Counted from the first letter of the stretch, positions 5,989 to 13,038 are shown. The stretch: DNA of 15,867 nt from Minisyncoccota bacterium (GCA_031291905.1 JARLIC010000013.1:1-15867), one strand, 5' to 3'. Notes: generated by a model not told the origin, from the sequence alone. A program made the numbers and translations.

Positions 5989-6729
5989 ATGAAGAACATC
6001 ATTGAGTGCAAGAACATTAAAAAAGCATACGGAGAGGGCGTGGCCGAGGTGGTCGTTCTGAAGGGGATCACGTTCTCGATCCAGGAAGGAGAATTTGTCG
6101 CGATCATGGGGCCTTCCGGTTCGGGAAAATCCACTCTCATGCACATCCTCGGCGCGCTCGACACGCCGACGAGTGGCGAATATTTCCTTGATGGCAAGGA
6201 TGTGTCCAAGCTTTCCGATGAGGAGCTGGCCGACATCCGTCGCGAGAAGATCGGATTCGTCTTTCAGGCGTTCAACCTCCTTCCACGCACTTCGGTCCTG
6301 CGCAACGTGACCCTGCCCCTCATATACGCGAACATGCCCAAGGATGAGCGCGAGGTCATCGCAAAGAAAGCGCTTACCGATGCGGCGTTTCCGGAAGCGT
6401 TCTGGTCGTATCATTCGAACCAGATCTCGGGAGGCATGATGCAGCGTGTCGCCATCGCCCGTTCGCTTGTGAACGATCCGGCGCTCGTCCTCGCCGACGA
6501 ACCGACGGGAAACCTCGATTCAAAGACCGGCGAGATCGTTCTGCACACGTTCCAGTCGCTCAACATGCAGCACGGCAAGACGATCGTGCTCATCACGCAT
6601 GAACCGTACGTGGCGGAGCATGCGGACCGGATCATTCATATCCTCGACGGCAACATTGTGACCGACGAGAAGAACAAGCACAAACGGCTTGCCCGAAACG
6701 AAAAAGACATACCCCATGACCACACGTGA
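5989..6729 (+). CDS. MacB-type ABC transporter ATP-binding subunit
   Basis: A complete 246-residue nucleotide-binding domain: Walker A GPSGSGKST (41-49), Q-loop at Gln93 (VFQAFNLLP), ABC signature ISGGM (146-150) followed by MQRVAIARS, Walker B LVLADE (166-171) with catalytic Glu171, D-loop GNLDS, and switch His204 (LITHE). The signature reads SGGMM where most relatives have SGGQQ. The Asn-Leu-Leu-Pro after the Q-loop is typical of the LolD/MacB/FtsE group, which power export of large or hydrophobic molecules or drive periplasmic mechanotransmission. The C-terminal 25 residues form a charged tail (Lys/His/Asp) beyond the core domain. It starts 7 nt after the adaptor stop and overlaps the permease by 14 nt, so the three form one translational unit. 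Confidence 0.96.
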   Translation: MKNIIECKNIKKAYGEGVAEVVVLKGITFSIQEGEFVAIMGPSGSGKSTLMHILGALDTPTSGEYFLDGKDVSKLSDEELADIRREKIGFVFQAFNLLPRTSVLRNVTLPLIYANMPKDEREVIAKKALTDAAFPEAFWSYHSNQISGGMMQRVAIARSLVNDPALVLADEPTGNLDSKTGEIVLHTFQSLNMQHGKTIVLITHEPYVAEHADRIIHILDGNIVTDEKNKHKRLARNEKDIPHDHT

Positions 6730-7963
6730 TCTTTTTGAAGAGACCTATAATGCGGTAACCGTCAATAAAGTGCGGTCCGGTCTTACGATGCTCGGTATCG
6801 TGATCGGCATTGCGTCGGTGATCGCGCTTGTCGCTGTCGGGCAGGGTTCACAGAGCTCGATCCAGTCGAGCGTCGAATCGTTGGGCGCAAACCTCATCAT
6901 GGTTACACCGGGCGTCCAGCGGACGTTCGGGTCCAATGTGAGGGGTGCCGCAGGGACTTCGGAAACGCTCACCCCGGATGACGCGGCTGCCATTGGATCG
7001 TCGGTGGATAACGTCGCCGCGGTGGCGCAGGAAGTGAGTGGAAGGTATCAGGTGATCTACAAATCAAACAACTCCAACACGAGCGTGATGGGCACCAATG
7101 CGGCATACGAAGAGGTCCGCAATGTGTCGATGGACACCGGAAGCTTTGTCACCGATACCGATGTCGCCAATTCGAATCGCATCGCCGTGATCGGCCCCAC
7201 CGTTCTTCAGAACCTTTTCGCTCCGAGCTCCGATGCGAGCGCCACGCCGGAAATGGCGATCGGCAACACCATAAAGATCAAGGGTATCCAATTCACTGTT
7301 GTCGGGGTCACTGCATCGAAGGGGACCAGCGGGTTCAGCAATCAGGATGATGTGATCTATGTGCCACTCAGCGTTGCGCAGCATTATCTGTTGGGTAGCA
7401 CCAAATACCTTACCGAGGTCGATGTGGAGGCCTCGATTCAGGATTCCATGACCCAGGTACAGGAGGATATCACCAACTTGTTGCTTGAACGCCATAATAT
7501 CACGGACACTACCAAGCAGGATTTTACCGTGACCAACCAAGCGAGTATTGTTTCGACCGCATCGAGCGTAACGGATACGTTCACCACGCTTCTCGCCGCG
7601 ATCGCCGCGATCTCCCTCGTGGTAGGCGGCATCGGCATCATGAATATGATGCTTACGACCGTTACCGAGCGCACGCGCGAGATCGGTCTCCGCAAGGCCA
7701 TTGGCGCAAAAAAAAGGGATATTACACTTCAATTCCTGGCCGAATCGGTGATGCTCACCTTTACCGGGGGATTCATAGGGATCGTGGTGGGCTGGCTTGC
7801 CGCCCTCGCCATATCCTTTTTTGCAGGGATCGCAACAAGCATTTCTATTCCGTATATCCTGCTTGCGTTCTTTGTGTCCGCGGCCATCGGCATCATGTTC
7901 GGCTATTATCCCGCGCGCCGCGCGGCGGGGCTGAATCCGATCGAGGCGCTTCGGTACGAGTAG
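6716..7963 (+). CDS. MacB-type ABC transporter permease (FtsX-like)
   Basis: 415 residues with the MacB topology: membrane helix 1 (about 22-43, SGLTMLGIVIGIASVIALVA), a large external domain (about 45-285), then helices 2-4 (288-312, 343-368, 379-400). The cytoplasmic loop after helix 2 has the conserved coupling motif ERTREIGLRKAIGA (318-331), and the C-terminus has the family ending RRAAGLNPIEALRYE (401-415). The ATPase is a separate gene, unlike E. coli MacB, where both are fused. ATG 6716 is chosen because it begins with the conserved N-terminus; a TTG at 6689 would add nine residues. There is no SD, and it overlaps the ATPase gene by 14 nt. The substrate is unknown; peptides, lipids or antibiotics are all possible. 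Confidence 0.95.
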   Translation: MTTRDLFEETYNAVTVNKVRSGLTMLGIVIGIASVIALVAVGQGSQSSIQSSVESLGANLIMVTPGVQRTFGSNVRGAAGTSETLTPDDAAAIGSSVDNVAAVAQEVSGRYQVIYKSNNSNTSVMGTNAAYEEVRNVSMDTGSFVTDTDVANSNRIAVIGPTVLQNLFAPSSDASATPEMAIGNTIKIKGIQFTVVGVTASKGTSGFSNQDDVIYVPLSVAQHYLLGSTKYLTEVDVEASIQDSMTQVQEDITNLLLERHNITDTTKQDFTVTNQASIVSTASSVTDTFTTLLAAIAAISLVVGGIGIMNMMLTTVTERTREIGLRKAIGAKKRDITLQFLAESVMLTFTGGFIGIVVGWLAALAISFFAGIATSISIPYILLAFFVSAAIGIMFGYYPARRAAGLNPIEALRYE

Positions 7964-8019
7964 CCTGCCGTTTTATAAAAGGTCAACCGGATCAAACAAA
8001 AACAATTTATTAAAAAACA

Positions 8020-8478
8020 ATGATACATATAAAGAAATATAAAGTGCATATCATTTGGGGAGCAGGGGTGGTGCTTGCGTTGTTGGTGGGTATCTTTTTG
8101 GGCAGAGCCACCGGAGGCATGCGATCGTTGCCGGGCGGGTACGCGATGGGCGGCGCCGGATTGTCGGCGAGGGGAACATCTTCCACAAGAACGGGCGGCG
8201 CGGGCGGAGGTTTTGTCACGGGTGAAGTGACCTCGATCGACGGTTCGAACATCACGCTCCAACTTCCCAACGGCAATTCCGAGGTGGTGCTCTACTCGAG
8301 CTCGACGCCGGTGACCGAACCGACGACGGTCACGGTCTCGAAGCTTACCGTGGGGACCAGGATCATGGTCGGCGGCTCGGCGAACGCCGATGGCAGCATG
8401 ACCGCGCAGACGATCCAGATAGCGAGCGGTAATAATGCGGGCAGGGGTGCACCGAGCTCGACTTATCCACAGCGATAA
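8020..8478 (+). CDS. Membrane-anchored DUF5666-like protein B
   Basis: 152 residues with the same build as the protein at 3612-4100: an N-terminal membrane helix (about 10-29), a Gly/Ser/Arg-rich linker (30-64) and a small beta domain (65-135) with VTGEVTSIDGSNITLQLPNG, then LTVGTRIMVGGSANADGSM and AQTIQIA. The two domains align along their length (TAGTVMDVDASN against VTGEVTSIDGSN; GDQIVVIGEPNGSGQI against GTRIMVGGSANADGSM), so they are probable paralogues. It follows the permease by 56 nt of AT-rich sequence; the leader TTATTAAAAAACA has no SD. The C-terminal tail is polar and unstructured-looking. Function is unknown; the link to the exporter is by position only. Confidence 0.82.
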   Translation: MIHIKKYKVHIIWGAGVVLALLVGIFLGRATGGMRSLPGGYAMGGAGLSARGTSSTRTGGAGGGFVTGEVTSIDGSNITLQLPNGNSEVVLYSSSTPVTEPTTVTVSKLTVGTRIMVGGSANADGSMTAQTIQIASGNNAGRGAPSSTYPQR

Positions 8479-8500
8479 TGTACGGCCGGTAGCGCGGGGA

Positions 8501-8506
8501 TATAAT
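8501..8506 (+). promoter_or_regulatory. -10 box TATAAT ahead of the GH130 genes
   Basis: TATAAT in the 78-nt gap before 8557, with a predicted start near 8513 and a leader of about 44 nt. The -35 region (around 8478-8484) is poor. Together with the terminator at 11713-11752 it would define a two-gene transcript. Confidence 0.45.
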
Positions 8507-8556
8507 GGAGTGGGGAGTTTCCGTTTTCCGGGTTGGCAGTTTCGTCGTAGCGGTTA

Positions 8557-9795
8557 ATGATGTTTTTTAAAATGCCAAAGAAAAATCTCAAAAAAGCGGT
8601 TCGGGCATCCGATAAAAAGAAGAAGCCGACGCGGCCCACCGTTAAGACTGCGTCCGCACGGGTACGAAAGAAGCAATCGCTTCTGCGTGCCGTGCGGCGC
8701 GCGACGATCCGCGTTGCGGCCGGTGTGCGGCGGCCTCGTCAGCTCGTGCGTCACGAGAACAATCCCGTCATCGAACCCCGGGGCGGTAACTATTGGGAAA
8801 TGAAGGCGACCTTCAATCCCGGCGCGGTATATGCCGACGGGCGGGTGCATCTTTTGTATCGCGCGATCGGCGGCGACGATGTTTCGGTGCTTGGCTATGC
8901 GTCGAGCGCCGACGGGACGACGTTCGACGAACGGTTGAAGGAGCCTGCGTATGCGCCCATCACCGGCAAAAAGAGCGGACATAAAAAGGCCGGGATGCCT
9001 TCCGCGGAAGCCGCATATTGCTCCGGCGGGGGTTGGAGCGGCGGTTGCGAGGATCCGCGGCTCACGCTCATTGACGGCAGGATATACCTTACCTATACCG
9101 CATTCGACGGGTGGGGTTCGATCCGCATCGCGCTTTCCTCGATCGATCTTGGGGATTTTCTGGACAAGCGCTGGAAGCGATGGAAACGGCCGATTCTCAT
9201 TTCGCCGCCGGGCGAGATGCATAAAAGCTGGGTGTTGTTCCCGGAGAAGATCAACGGGAAGTTCGCGATACTTCACGGCGTGACGCCGTCCATCCTGATC
9301 GAATATGTCGACTCTCTCGATTTTGACGAAAGTTTTTTCATAAAGAGCAGCCGGCCTTCGAATGACAGGGTCACACTGAGGAAAGGGGTCTGGGACAGCC
9401 GCGTGAGGGGAGTCGGGCCTCCGCCGATCAGAACCAATGAAGGGTGGCTGTTGCTCTATCATGCGATCGACGAGCGTGATCCCGGGCGCTACAAGCTTGG
9501 GGCCATGCTTTTGGACCTGAATGATCCGGCAAAGATCCTCTATCGTTCCTCCGCGCCAATCCTCGAACCCGATTTTGATTACGAGAACAACGGCTTCAAG
9601 GCGGGCGTGGTCTATTCCTGCGGCGCGGTCGTAAAGGACGGCGAGCTTTACGTATATTACGGCGGCGCCGATACAGTGACGTGCGTCGCAATGGCGGATC
9701 TCGCGACGTTCCTGCAGGAACTCAAGCGATTCGGTGCGCCAAGACTTGAACCTAAGACACCCGCCTCGCGGCCGGAACGCAATGGCAAGCGTTAG
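8557..9795 (+). CDS. GH130-family glycoside phosphorylase/hydrolase-like protein with basic N-terminal tail
   Basis: 412 residues. Residues about 69-380 match the GH130 five-bladed propeller: NNPVIEP (68-73), FNPGAV (86-91), HLLYRAIG (98-105), GCEDPRL (163-169), ILISPPG (213-219), WVLFPEKINGKF (225-236), GWLLLYHAID (296-305), PILEP (334-338), ELYVYYGGAD (363-372). In characterised GH130 enzymes, which act on beta-linked mannosides and often use phosphate to release mannose-1-phosphate, the catalytic Asp lies in the EDPR segment, here Asp166. The first 65 residues are an unusual Lys/Arg-rich tail with no signal peptide. ATG codons at 8557, 8560 and 8572 are all possible starts. It overlaps the next gene by 14 nt. 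Substrate and phosphorylase versus hydrolase activity cannot be decided by eye. Confidence 0.9.
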   Translation: MMFFKMPKKNLKKAVRASDKKKKPTRPTVKTASARVRKKQSLLRAVRRATIRVAAGVRRPRQLVRHENNPVIEPRGGNYWEMKATFNPGAVYADGRVHLLYRAIGGDDVSVLGYASSADGTTFDERLKEPAYAPITGKKSGHKKAGMPSAEAAYCSGGGWSGGCEDPRLTLIDGRIYLTYTAFDGWGSIRIALSSIDLGDFLDKRWKRWKRPILISPPGEMHKSWVLFPEKINGKFAILHGVTPSILIEYVDSLDFDESFFIKSSRPSNDRVTLRKGVWDSRVRGVGPPPIRTNEGWLLLYHAIDERDPGRYKLGAMLLDLNDPAKILYRSSAPILEPDFDYENNGFKAGVVYSCGAVVKDGELYVYYGGADTVTCVAMADLATFLQELKRFGAPRLEPKTPASRPERNGKR

Positions 9796-11707
9796 GCGAT
9801 CGCCGGAGAATCCGATCCTTATGCCGGATACCGCGTCGTCGTGGCAGTCCGAAGCGGTGTACAATCCGTCGGTCGTCGAATACGGCGGCCGGGTGCATCT
9901 TCTCTTCCGGGCGGCAGGCGCGAAGCGGACGGTGGACGGCCGCGAGGTCGAGATTTCTTCCATCGGCCATGTATCCGGAAGGGATGGAGTGAGATTCGTG
10001 GGCGCGCGCGACCGGCTCGTGGAGCCCGTCGAGCCGTGGGAGCGGTTTGGTTGCGAGGACCCGCGCGTCACCGAGTTCGAGGGACGATTCTATATCTTCT
10101 ATACCGCGGTTTCCGAATTTTCCGCGGACGGCATCAAGGTCGCTGTCGCGATCACCAAGGATTTCAAGACGATCGAGGAACGTCACCTTGTGACGCCCTT
10201 CAATGCGAAGGCGATGGTGCTCTTTCCCGAGCGGATCGGCGGCAAGATCGTCGCGCTTGTGACCGTCAACACCGACCGGCCGCCGGCGACGATCTGCGTA
10301 GCGCGATTCGATCGTATCGAGGACATGTGGTCGAAGGAATACTGGGACGGATGGTATGCGCACGCCGGCGAACACGCGATCGCGATCGAGCGGAACAACA
10401 GCAAGGATCAGATCGAGGTGGGATCGTCGCCACTCAAAACAAAGGACGGTTGGCTGTTCTTTTATTCCTACATCTATAATTATTTCTCACCGCCGCCCAT
10501 CTTCGGTATCCAGGCGGCGCTTCTCGATCTTAAGGATCCGCAGAGGATCGCGGGCGAGGTGAAGCGGCCGTTGATGGTGCCGGAGGACGAATACGAGTTC
10601 TACGGAAGGGTTCCGCGGATCGTGTTTCCGGCGGGCGCGCTCATCAAGGGCGCCGACGTGCGTTTGTATTACGGGGCCGCGGACACGACCTGCTGCATGG
10701 CGGTCTTCAAAAAACGGGAGCTTTTGGAACAGCTCGTTTTCACCGCACGCCGGCAGCTGGCGCGTTCGGACAAAAATCCGATCATTGCGCCGATCGCGGG
10801 GAACGCATGGGAATCGCAGGCGACGTTCAATCCCGCGGCGATCGTGGCGGGCGGCAAGGTCCATATTCTCTACCGCGCGATGGGGAGAGACAATACTTCC
10901 GTGATCGGTTACGCCTCCTCACGTGACGGCGTCACGATCGACGAGCGCCTGCCGCAGCCGGCCTATGTCCCGCGCGAGGACTTCGAGAGCAAGAAGGACC
11001 CCGGCGGCAATTCCGGCTGCGAGGATCCGCGCATCACGAAGATCGGTGACACGATCTATATGTGCTATACCGCGTATGACGGCAAGGAGCCGCCGCGGGT
11101 GGCCCTCACCTCGATTGCCGAGAAGGATTTTCTTGTCCACAAGTGGGATTGGGCGGAGCCCGTCCTCATATCGCCGCCGGGTGCGGACGACAAGGATGCC
11201 GCACTCTTCCCGAAGAAGATAGGCGGGAAGTATGTCTTTTTGCACCGGCTCGGCTCGGAAATATGGATCGACCGAACGGACGATCTCAAGTTCAGGGACG
11301 GTAAATTTCTCGGCGGTACTATATTGATGCGTCCGCGGGACACCGCATGGGATTCGAAGCGCATCGGTATCGCGGGCCCGCCGATCGAGACGATATACGG
11401 ATGGCTGTTGCTCTATCACGGCATTTCCAAGCGCACCGGCCATTACAACGTGCGCGCGGCCCTGCTCGCCAAAAGCGATCCGTCGAAGATATTGTATCGG
11501 ACGCACGACCCGCTTCTTGAGCCCATGATGCCTTATGAAAAGGATGGAGTGGTCCCGAACGTGGTGTTTCCGTGCGGCGCGGTGGTGCGCGCCGGCAAGC
11601 TGTTTGTGTATTACGGTGGGGCGGACAAGTTTGTGGGCGTGGCGACCATCGATATCGATATGCTCATCGAAGGGCTCGTGAAGGAGGCGGGGATAGGCGC
11701 GGAATAA
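9782..11707 (+). CDS. Tandem double-domain GH130-family protein
   Basis: 641 residues made of two GH130-type propellers in one chain. The first (about 8-315) is the more divergent: YNPSVVE (27-33), HLLFRAAG (39-46), GCEDPRV (90-96), MVLFPERIGGK (145-155), LYYGAADTT (295-303). The second (about 326-632) is close to the single domain of the upstream protein: NPIIAP (332-337), FNPAAI (349-354), HILYRAMG (361-368), GCEDPRI (412-418), VLISPPG (461-467), WLLLYHG (541-547), YYGGAD (610-615). Both keep the EDPR Asp (Asp93 and Asp415). There is no signal peptide or membrane helix. ATG 9782 lies inside the end of the preceding gene; an in-frame GTG at 9734 would add 16 residues of non-family sequence. 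One family usually means one propeller per chain, so the fusion is notable. Confidence 0.9.
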   Translation: MASVRRSPENPILMPDTASSWQSEAVYNPSVVEYGGRVHLLFRAAGAKRTVDGREVEISSIGHVSGRDGVRFVGARDRLVEPVEPWERFGCEDPRVTEFEGRFYIFYTAVSEFSADGIKVAVAITKDFKTIEERHLVTPFNAKAMVLFPERIGGKIVALVTVNTDRPPATICVARFDRIEDMWSKEYWDGWYAHAGEHAIAIERNNSKDQIEVGSSPLKTKDGWLFFYSYIYNYFSPPPIFGIQAALLDLKDPQRIAGEVKRPLMVPEDEYEFYGRVPRIVFPAGALIKGADVRLYYGAADTTCCMAVFKKRELLEQLVFTARRQLARSDKNPIIAPIAGNAWESQATFNPAAIVAGGKVHILYRAMGRDNTSVIGYASSRDGVTIDERLPQPAYVPREDFESKKDPGGNSGCEDPRITKIGDTIYMCYTAYDGKEPPRVALTSIAEKDFLVHKWDWAEPVLISPPGADDKDAALFPKKIGGKYVFLHRLGSEIWIDRTDDLKFRDGKFLGGTILMRPRDTAWDSKRIGIAGPPIETIYGWLLLYHGISKRTGHYNVRAALLAKSDPSKILYRTHDPLLEPMMPYEKDGVVPNVVFPCGAVVRAGKLFVYYGGADKFVGVATIDIDMLIEGLVKEAGIGAE

Positions 11708-11752
11708 AAAAGCCCGCATGCGAAATCGCTTTCGTATGCGGGGTTTTGTTTT
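11706..11752. terminator. Bidirectional intrinsic terminator
   Basis: A 13-bp stem (11713-11725 with 11730-11742, one G-T wobble), loop TCGC, is followed by TTTTGTTTT on the plus strand and preceded by six A (11706-11711) that read as T on the minus strand. It lies between the end of the double GH130 gene and the end of the convergent minus-strand gene, so it can stop transcription from both. Confidence 0.92.
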
Positions 11753-11758
11753 ATGGAT

Positions 11759-12460
11759 TCAATCCATCGGGACCGATCTTGCATCGATCAGAAAGAGCGT
11801 TCCTTTGCCGCACTGATTGAGGGATCCGCTTTTCCCGTCGTAGCGGATCAATTTGGCGCCGTCGGATCCGCGGACGCCAAGCAGCGTGTAGGGCCCCCTC
11901 GTAGCTTCCAGGGTGCAGTGGGAGTAGAGGGCATTGTGCCCGTTCTCCTTATCGACGCCTTCCAGATTGGCGACCTTCACCCACCCGAAGTTCATATAGC
12001 CGAGCGGCGTGCCGGTGTCGTAACGGAGCGATTCGGCGAATTCCATGGCGTCCGTCGCGCGTGCGCGGTCAAGTTCATTGACGCGTGAGGCTATCGCTTC
12101 CGACTCCTTGGCGTTTACGGCGAAGATGGTGCCGTTGCCGCATTCGGTGCCGAATCCTTTCGACCTTCCCGGGTTGCGGTAGGTGATCGCCACCAGCCCT
12201 TCGGGAAGGGGGGAGGCGCCGACGGAGAACGATCCGCCGTAGTAGTCGACGACGCATTGCTGCCCGTTCGAGAACCGGTTGTCGCCCGTCCTTACCGATC
12301 GGGCGTTGATGACGGTCACCCATGCCATGGTGCCGTCCGGGGCTGAAATGGTCGTTTCGTGCACCGTCCCTACGGAGTTTATCGGCCTGGTAAGACAGAC
12401 GCCGATGACGATGCCGGCAATCGGAACAGCGAGCATGATGGCGAGCGGTCTTGTTTTCAA
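11759..12460 (-). CDS. Exported or membrane-anchored protein with an internal duplication (unknown family)
   Basis: I do not recognise a family. The 233-residue product starts with Lys/Arg and a hydrophobic helix (about 6-23), so the rest should lie outside the membrane; Cys22 is not in a good lipobox. The body consists of two similar modules, about 45-118 and 158-228, joined by a helical, charged linker (119-145). Each has Trp then Cys at the same distance (Trp47-Cys69, Trp160-Cys182), a Gly-rich hairpin, and a closing CG-x-GT-(I/L)-F-x-(V/I)-(N/D)-A-(K/R) (107-118 and 217-228). The four body cysteines could form one disulfide per module. TTG 12460 is chosen because AGGAGG lies 8 nt upstream; no ATG fits better. 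It has its own consensus promoter, divergent from marR. Confidence 0.85.
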   Translation of the reverse strand: MKTRPLAIMLAVPIAGIVIGVCLTRPINSVGTVHETTISAPDGTMAWVTVINARSVRTGDNRFSNGQQCVVDYYGGSFSVGASPLPEGLVAITYRNPGRSKGFGTECGNGTIFAVNAKESEAIASRVNELDRARATDAMEFAESLRYDTGTPLGYMNFGWVKVANLEGVDKENGHNALYSHCTLEATRGPYTLLGVRGSDGAKLIRYDGKSGSLNQCGKGTLFLIDARSVPMD

Positions 12461-12468
12461 TTCTTTTT

Positions 12469-12474
12469 CCTCCT
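12469..12474 (-). promoter_or_regulatory. Canonical Shine-Dalgarno AGGAGG for the TTG start at 12460
   Basis: On the minus strand AGGAGG is followed by 8 nt (AAAAAGAA) and then TTG. This decides the start of the duplicated protein and is the only perfect SD site that I see ahead of a gene in the window. Confidence 0.88.
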
Positions 12475-12480
12475 GTTGAC

Positions 12481-12509
12481 GTTATAGCGCCGTTCGCGGG
12501 CGGGGTCAA
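12481..12509 (-). promoter_or_regulatory. Sigma70-type promoter TTGACC-17-TATAAC (minus strand)
   Basis: Read on the minus strand, TTGACC (12509-12504) and TATAAC (12486-12481) are separated by exactly 17 nt. The predicted start near 12474 gives a very short leader that begins at the AGGAGG site. It is back-to-back with the marR promoter, with 17 nt between the two -35 boxes. Confidence 0.75.
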
Positions 12510-12526
12510 TCCCGCTATGGAGGCAT

Positions 12527-12554
12527 TTGACATCGTGGTCCGCTGGGGTAAAAT
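12527..12554 (+). promoter_or_regulatory. Consensus promoter TTGACA-16-TAAAAT of the marR operon
   Basis: A perfect -35 (12527-12532), 16-nt spacer and TAAAAT (12549-12554). The predicted start is near 12561, inside the palindrome at 12557-12569. It is the best promoter in the window. Confidence 0.85.
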
Positions 12555-12556
12555 AG

Positions 12557-12569
12557 TTAGGTAACCTAA
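12557..12569. promoter_or_regulatory. Palindromic operator TTAGGTAACCTAA, likely the MarR site
   Basis: Perfect 6-bp half-sites TTAGGT and ACCTAA flank a single A, placed over the predicted transcription start directly after the -10 box. A direct repeat TAGTTA (12554-12559 and 12570-12575) overlaps and follows it. Position and symmetry fit autorepression by the dimeric MarR protein encoded 23 nt further on. Confidence 0.78.
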
Positions 12570-12591
12570 TAGTTAATTTCCCCAAATATCA

Positions 12592-13035
12592 ATGGCCATG
12601 CCCAAAAAACGCGCGTATGCGAATATGGAGGAGCTCGTATCGCACATGTTCATCATGGGGCGCCTTATGCGCGACAAGATGCATGGGCATACCGGCGTCG
12701 GGCAGTGTTCGATGCTCGAGTTCGCGACCCTGAAGTACGTGAAGGATGCGGGACAGCCGCATATGCGGGATGTGGCGAAGAACTTCCATGTCACGCCGCC
12801 CTCGGCGACGCTCCTGATAGAGCCCTTGGTGACGGCAAAGTTTCTTGCCCGCGTGCTGGATCCCAAGGACCGCCGTTCGGTGCGCGTAAGCCTCACGCCG
12901 CGGGGAAGGAAGGTCCTTGAAAAAGGGGATGCGAAGAAGATCGGCGAGATAAGGAGGGTATTCGGCGTCCTTACTCCCGTCGAGCGCACGCAGTTCGTTT
13001 CCATACTCAAAAAAATCATAAAGAACAATCTATAA
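12592..13035 (+). CDS. MarR-family winged-helix transcriptional regulator
   Basis: 147 residues. N- and C-terminal helices form the expected dimer interface around a winged helix-turn-helix: the MRDVAKNFHVTPPSATLLIE stretch (about 58-77) gives the recognition helix, and LDPKDRRSVRVSLTPRGRKV (89-108) gives the wing with the family's DP-x-DRR-x-x-x-x-x-LT-x-x-G signature. One Cys (Cys39) lies near the N-terminal helix and could be a redox sensor, which is speculative. A second ATG at 12598 is an equally possible start; neither has an SD. The stop TAA is 3 nt before the adaptor gene, and two adaptors plus an MFS exporter follow, the usual setting of an efflux repressor. The palindrome at 12557-12569 is the probable operator. 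Confidence 0.94.
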   Translation: MAMPKKRAYANMEELVSHMFIMGRLMRDKMHGHTGVGQCSMLEFATLKYVKDAGQPHMRDVAKNFHVTPPSATLLIEPLVTAKFLARVLDPKDRRSVRVSLTPRGRKVLEKGDAKKIGEIRRVFGVLTPVERTQFVSILKKIIKNNL

Positions 13036-13038
13036 CCC

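Noticed and set aside
7971..7980. TTTTATAAAA palindrome after the permease gene
   Set aside because: It is short, AT-only and likely by chance in an AT-rich spacer; there is no GC stem for a terminator and no matching partner element.
8505..8570. A 21-codon plus-strand open frame beginning within the TATAAT before the GH130 gene
   Set aside because: Its ATG overlaps the -10 box, so it would not be transcribed from that promoter, and it runs into the real start region; no leader-peptide features are seen.
9734..9781. GTG-initiated extension of the double GH130 gene
   Set aside because: It would add 16 residues outside the family profile and a 62-nt overlap with the upstream gene; the ATG at 9782 is sufficient.
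8554..10071. A 505-codon minus-strand open frame opposite the GH130 genes
   Set aside because: It is antisense to two genes with clear family motifs; long antisense frames are expected in GC-rich coding DNA, and the translation is rich in Arg/His/Pro with no recognisable domain.
10919..11719. A 266-codon minus-strand open frame opposite the second GH130 propeller
   Set aside because: It runs through the terminator stem at 11713-11725 and opposes a well-supported GH130 domain.
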